DNA of 17,828 bases from Peptoniphilus sp034090345. Lineage in GTDB: Bacteria > Bacillota > Clostridia > Tissierellales > Peptoniphilaceae. The position numbers and the translations under genes were made by a program. Of this stretch, positions 15,440-17,828 are shown piece after piece; the stretch's first letter is position 1, and every line of letters begins with the position of its first letter. The stretch is from assembly GCF_034090345.1 (NCBI RefSeq), contig NZ_JAXDSS010000093.1:1-17828 (forward strand), given 5' to 3'. The notes beneath the pieces are model-generated. The model was given only the letters and a program-made list of their open reading frames with translations. It was not told the DNA's origin and did no database searches.

Positions 15440-15470
15440 TGGTATACCATATTTAACGGAAGTTTGTCAA
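15440..15470 (-). promoter_or_regulatory. Promoter and GntR-type operator of the TRAP/amidase operon
   Basis: On the minus strand a perfect TTGACA (complement of 15465-15470) is followed after 18 bases by TATACC in an extended -10 context (TGG just upstream). The perfect palindrome TGGTATACCA (15440-15449) covers this -10. Its TGGTnnACCA form fits operators of FadR/VanR-type GntR proteins. The site is about 20 bases before the nitrilase start, so repression is the likely mode. Confidence 0.6.
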
Positions 15471-15784
15471 TAAATTTATTAAACGTTATCCTATTATTGT
15501 TTTTAATTTTAAAATTTATTTCTTCATATGTTTATTTATAATTTACTCTCATATTTTTAACTTTCTATTATTCTATATTTTAATCTTTATTTCTATTGAC
15601 TATTTTTTAATTAAAGGATTGCTTTTATTATAAGTTTATTTGAAGATTTTTTAATAATCTACCTAAGAAATATATGTATAATCTAATTTCTACAGTCATT
15701 ATATAAACACATTAAACTAACTAAATTAATCCAATTGCACTTAACTGCAATTTATAATATATTCAATACAGCTCAAGCAATAAT
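15471..15784. other. AT-rich gap upstream of the TRAP operon
   Basis: No coding region recognised. The only structure seen is a short perfect hairpin, AATTGCA (15733-15739) / TGCAATT (15746-15752), with a six-base loop and no clear T-tract. Confidence 0.4.
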
Positions 15785-16500
15785 CTATCTAAAAGTTCTA
15801 ATTCTTAAAAATAAGCCCTTGGTAAACCGAGGGGCAAAGTGAATACATCCCCAGAAAAAATCTCCTGAGTTTTCTAATATTATTAAATTTTTAATGAATA
15901 GCATTATATCCGGACTGTTTGTTCCTGTTTTCTTATACATTTTATCTTGAAATAGTACTAATTTTTATATTCACACATGCAAATGTAAGAGTTGATTTTA
16001 ATTCCATTTCTCAGACCTTTTATGTTTGTGTACTTAAAAGCATGGAATCCTTTGGCATTTCCAAATTATCTTTCTCCAGTTTCTTTTATTTGTTTGTATT
16101 CTTTTTCCCTTAATTCTGTATATAGTCTTCTGCTATATCTACATATCTTTGCCATATCTTTCTTGTGATTATTTTTTTGTGATTTTTACTTATTATGCAC
16201 CTATATAATTTACATTTTTGGTTATTAACTTTATATATTGTAACCTTCTCTATCTGTTATACTATATGTCTAATATTTAGTTTCCCCGGCAGACATAATA
16301 ATTACAATATTAGACATGTGCAAATTCTCTTTTGTAAACGGATTTTCTAATTTTTGTTTTACTTTTGAGATTGTATATGTTAATACTTATATTATTCCAT
16401 TTTTCAGTAGTTTTTTTGCTATTGTTTAGTAGATGATCCCATGGTACTGATTATTCAATTGATATCATTTTAAATTGTTTTATTGTTTTTATTTGGCATT
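15785..16500 (-). pseudogene. IS1182-family transposase, C-terminal half, frameshifted relic
   Basis: Pieces of one IS1182-type transposase read in order on the minus strand but in different frames. They are TIAKKLLKNGII (near 16400), a decayed MSAGETKY...TDREGY (near 16250-16295, compare CPAGExLxYxxTDREGY), RKIWQRYVDIAEDYIQN (16115-16170), then after a frameshift EYKQIKETGER, a TAA, and FGNAKGFHAFKYTNIKGLRN (15995-16068), the typical ER.FADAKE.HG.RY..RGL ending. At least three stops and one or two frameshifts prevent expression. The N-terminal half is absent. A further open stretch to a TAG at 15785 (GDFFWGCIHFAPRFTKGL) may be the original tail. It fills most of the gap between the TRAP operon and the sortase. 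Confidence 0.78.
15805..15835 (-). terminator. Hairpin at the end of the IS1182 relic
   Basis: On the minus strand GCCCCTCGG, loop TTTA, then CCAAGGGC (one bulge) is followed by TTATTTTT. It has the form of a rho-independent terminator and is GC-rich against the local background. It partly overlaps the possible tail of the IS1182 frame. Confidence 0.5.
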
Positions 16501-16565
16501 TTCCCACCACTTATATTATATATTATACTATTAAATGGCTTCTTTTACTGATTCTTAAGTAATAG

Positions 16566-16596
16566 AAAAATCACTAGAGTTTTATTTATCTAGTGA
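16566..16596 (-). terminator. Terminator after the sortase gene
   Basis: Perfect 8-base arms TCACTAGA (16571-16578) and TCTAGTGA (16589-16596) with a 10-base loop. On the minus strand the hairpin is followed by TTTTTC and lies about 75 bases after the sortase stop. Confidence 0.7.
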
Positions 16597-16669
16597 CTTT
16601 GTCTATAGTCTATAATAAGATTTAAAAAACTTGCCATTTTACCTTCTATTATTTTTCTAAAGTAATTTT

Positions 16670-17281
16670 TTACACTTCATTAATAATTTCTTTTAATCTA
16701 ATTACAGTTCTCTCTTTCCCTGACAAGGTACAAGTAAATAAGGTCAAATCCCATTCTGCATTTTCATTATTAATAAACAATTCAATATTAGTAGGATCTA
16801 ATTTCTCAATGTTAATAACTTCAAAATTAAAAATATTTTTATTTACATCCAAAAACTCAACCCGATCTCCTTTATTCAGTGTATATAACTTTCCAAAATG
16901 ACTTTTGTAATTATGTCCGGCTATTACCATATTTTTATCATATATTGAACCCCTATACCTGCACGGAGAAATTTTTAATCTGTCATAATCCCATTCTTCC
17001 ATTACAGGTAATCTGGTATTTAATTTCTCAATTGATAATTCCCCTATATAATTATACTTTCCAATTTTTACTGCCGGCATTGAAATTCCATTTAAATTTC
17101 TATACACATCAGCATCATCAAGATATCTATTAGTTTTGTTCTCTATTTCATCTATTACTTCACTTGACTTTTCTCTTGCTGAATAATCCTCATAAATATT
17201 ATAAAAAATTAATAATACAGCTATAAATAAGAAAATATACCCTATTACAAAATATTTATTTCTAAATTTATTTATTCTCAT
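16670..17281 (-). CDS. Sortase family transpeptidase
   Basis: 203-residue membrane-anchored cysteine transpeptidase that links surface proteins to the cell wall or to each other. One N-terminal membrane segment (about 11-27) is followed by an extracellular sortase domain (about 75-200). The catalytic residues are visible: His123 in VIAGHNYKSHFG, Cys184 in LTLFTCTLSG and Arg191 in KERTVIRL. The LTLFTCT...R form resembles class D-like or unclassified clostridial sortases rather than class A (TLxTC) or pilin class C; the class is not settled. The start ATG lies inside the end of the upstream surface-protein gene (14-base overlap) and has only a weak GATAAG upstream, so translation probably relies on coupling. 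Its substrate is very likely the adjacent VPQTG protein. A terminator follows. Confidence 0.9.
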   Translation of the reverse strand: MRINKFRNKYFVIGYIFLFIAVLLIFYNIYEDYSAREKSSEVIDEIENKTNRYLDDADVYRNLNGISMPAVKIGKYNYIGELSIEKLNTRLPVMEEWDYDRLKISPCRYRGSIYDKNMVIAGHNYKSHFGKLYTLNKGDRVEFLDVNKNIFNFEVINIEKLDPTNIELFINNENAEWDLTLFTCTLSGKERTVIRLKEIINEV

Positions 17282-17828
17282 TTTTCTTATCAGACATCTT
17301 TCCTATTATAAAAAATACTGATGCTAAAATTAATAAAATAATCACCGGATACCATAGTTGTCCTGTTTGAGGAACTGTTTCTTCTATTATTTTAGATGGT
17401 TCTTCTTTTTTTAAATTTTCTTTCTTTGGATTTTCTTCTCTTGTTGAAGACTCTCCTTCAATATTAGATAATGTATTAAAAATCTTTATAAGTTCCCCAT
17501 CTCTGTTAACTGTAACATAGTAATTTTTAGGTACATCTTTTTCAATTACATCATATGTGAAATTCGAAGATAAATCCTTCCATTCTATACTCCAGTTGTT
17601 AGCTTTACTTAATGTTTCTTCTTCAAATACCTGTCCGTTTCTCAATAGCTGAACATCTATACTATTAGGTCTATCACTACTATCACTATCATCCCAAATT
17701 TTATAGACAATTAATTTTATTTTTTTATCTATTTTGTTTTTTTCGTATTTTAAATCCATTAAAATTTCTCTATTACTATTTTCAGTAACTTCTAATAAAA
17801 CAGGGGTTGGATAATATCTATAATCTTT
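17268..17828 (-). CDS. CnaB-domain cell-wall anchored surface protein (5' end outside window)
   Basis: The frame is open to the right edge, so the ATG at 17759 is internal and the real start lies outside; about 186 codons are visible. A CnaB-type immunoglobulin-like domain is recognisable in KIWDDSDSSDRPNSIDVQLL, NGQVFEEETLS, NNWSIEWKDL and TYDVIEKDVPKNYYVTV. A Lys/Glu-rich linker follows, then the sorting signal VPQTGQ, one membrane segment (LWYPVIILLILASVFFIIG) and a charged tail, KMSDKKNENK. The signal is VPQTG rather than LPXTG, but the QTGQLWYP context is common in Bacillota proteins processed by dedicated sortases. Directly followed by the sortase gene with a 14-base overlap. Probably an adhesin or pilus-like stalk; the ligand is unknown. 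Confidence 0.85.
   Translation of the reverse strand, partial: KDYRYYPTPVLLEVTENSNREILMDLKYEKNKIDKKIKLIVYKIWDDSDSSDRPNSIDVQLLRNGQVFEEETLSKANNWSIEWKDLSSNFTYDVIEKDVPKNYYVTVNRDGELIKIFNTLSNIEGESSTREENPKKENLKKEEPSKIIEETVPQTGQLWYPVIILLILASVFFIIGKMSDKKNENK

Noticed and set aside
15471..15784. Small RNA or riboswitch ahead of the TRAP operon
   Set aside because: The region is upstream of the predicted promoter and nearly all A/T; only one 7-base hairpin is visible and no known riboswitch core.
15919..16113. Plus-strand open frame of 64 codons in the gap before the sortase
   Set aside because: It is the antisense of the IS1182 transposase relic, and the low-complexity Phe/Ser/Leu composition fits that.

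Overview
The window is very AT-rich (by eye about 70% or more). Its genes carry strong AGGAGG-type ribosome binding sites, frequent GTG starts, a lipoprotein-anchored TRAP binding protein and an LPXTG-like sorting signal. This points to a low-GC Bacillota, most likely an anaerobic amino-acid fermenter of the Tissierellia/Peptoniphilaceae or clostridial type. The genus is not determinable from sequence alone. Almost every gene is on the minus strand; the one intact plus-strand gene is a GntR regulator.

Layout, left to right. (1) 1-2163 is the start of a type I-B CRISPR-Cas operon on the minus strand: cas6, then a Cst1-type cas8b1 that runs off the left edge. No CRISPR array is present, but a 17/18-matching direct repeat whose copies end in ATTGAAAT lies upstream of cas6. 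(2) 2441-9026 holds six minus-strand genes: a GltS-type Na+/glutamate symporter, an AbgB-like M20 peptidase, a DUF5058 membrane protein, a second unnamed membrane protein, a glutaminase and an M20D amidohydrolase. A terminator-like hairpin after the AbgB-like gene suggests two transcription units. (3) 9231-9473 is a decayed IS110-family transposase end, followed by a FadR-type GntR regulator (9790-10461, plus). (4) 10701-10978 is a decayed IS3/IS481-type transposase N-terminus. (5) 11170-15418 is a five-gene minus-strand operon: nitrilase-superfamily amidase, DUF2848 protein, and the TRAP transporter proteins DctP, DctQ and DctM. (6) 15785-16500 is a frameshifted IS1182-family transposase relic. 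(7) 16670-17828 holds a sortase and the C-terminal part of a CnaB-domain cell-wall protein with a VPQTG sorting signal, cut by the right edge.

How the genes may work together (inference). Both metabolic operons pair membrane transport with amide-bond hydrolysis. In operon 2, the M20 enzymes would release glutamine or glutamate from N-acyl or aryl conjugates, glutaminase would deamidate glutamine, and the GltS-like protein would move glutamate. In operon 5, a TRAP importer would bring in an organic anion for the nitrilase-type amidase and the DUF2848 protein. The GntR regulator lies between the two. Palindromes overlap the predicted promoters of operon 2, operon 5 and the regulator gene itself, but their sequences are not obviously one shared motif. 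Relics of three different IS families sit exactly at the module boundaries, so the region looks assembled by insertion and rearrangement.
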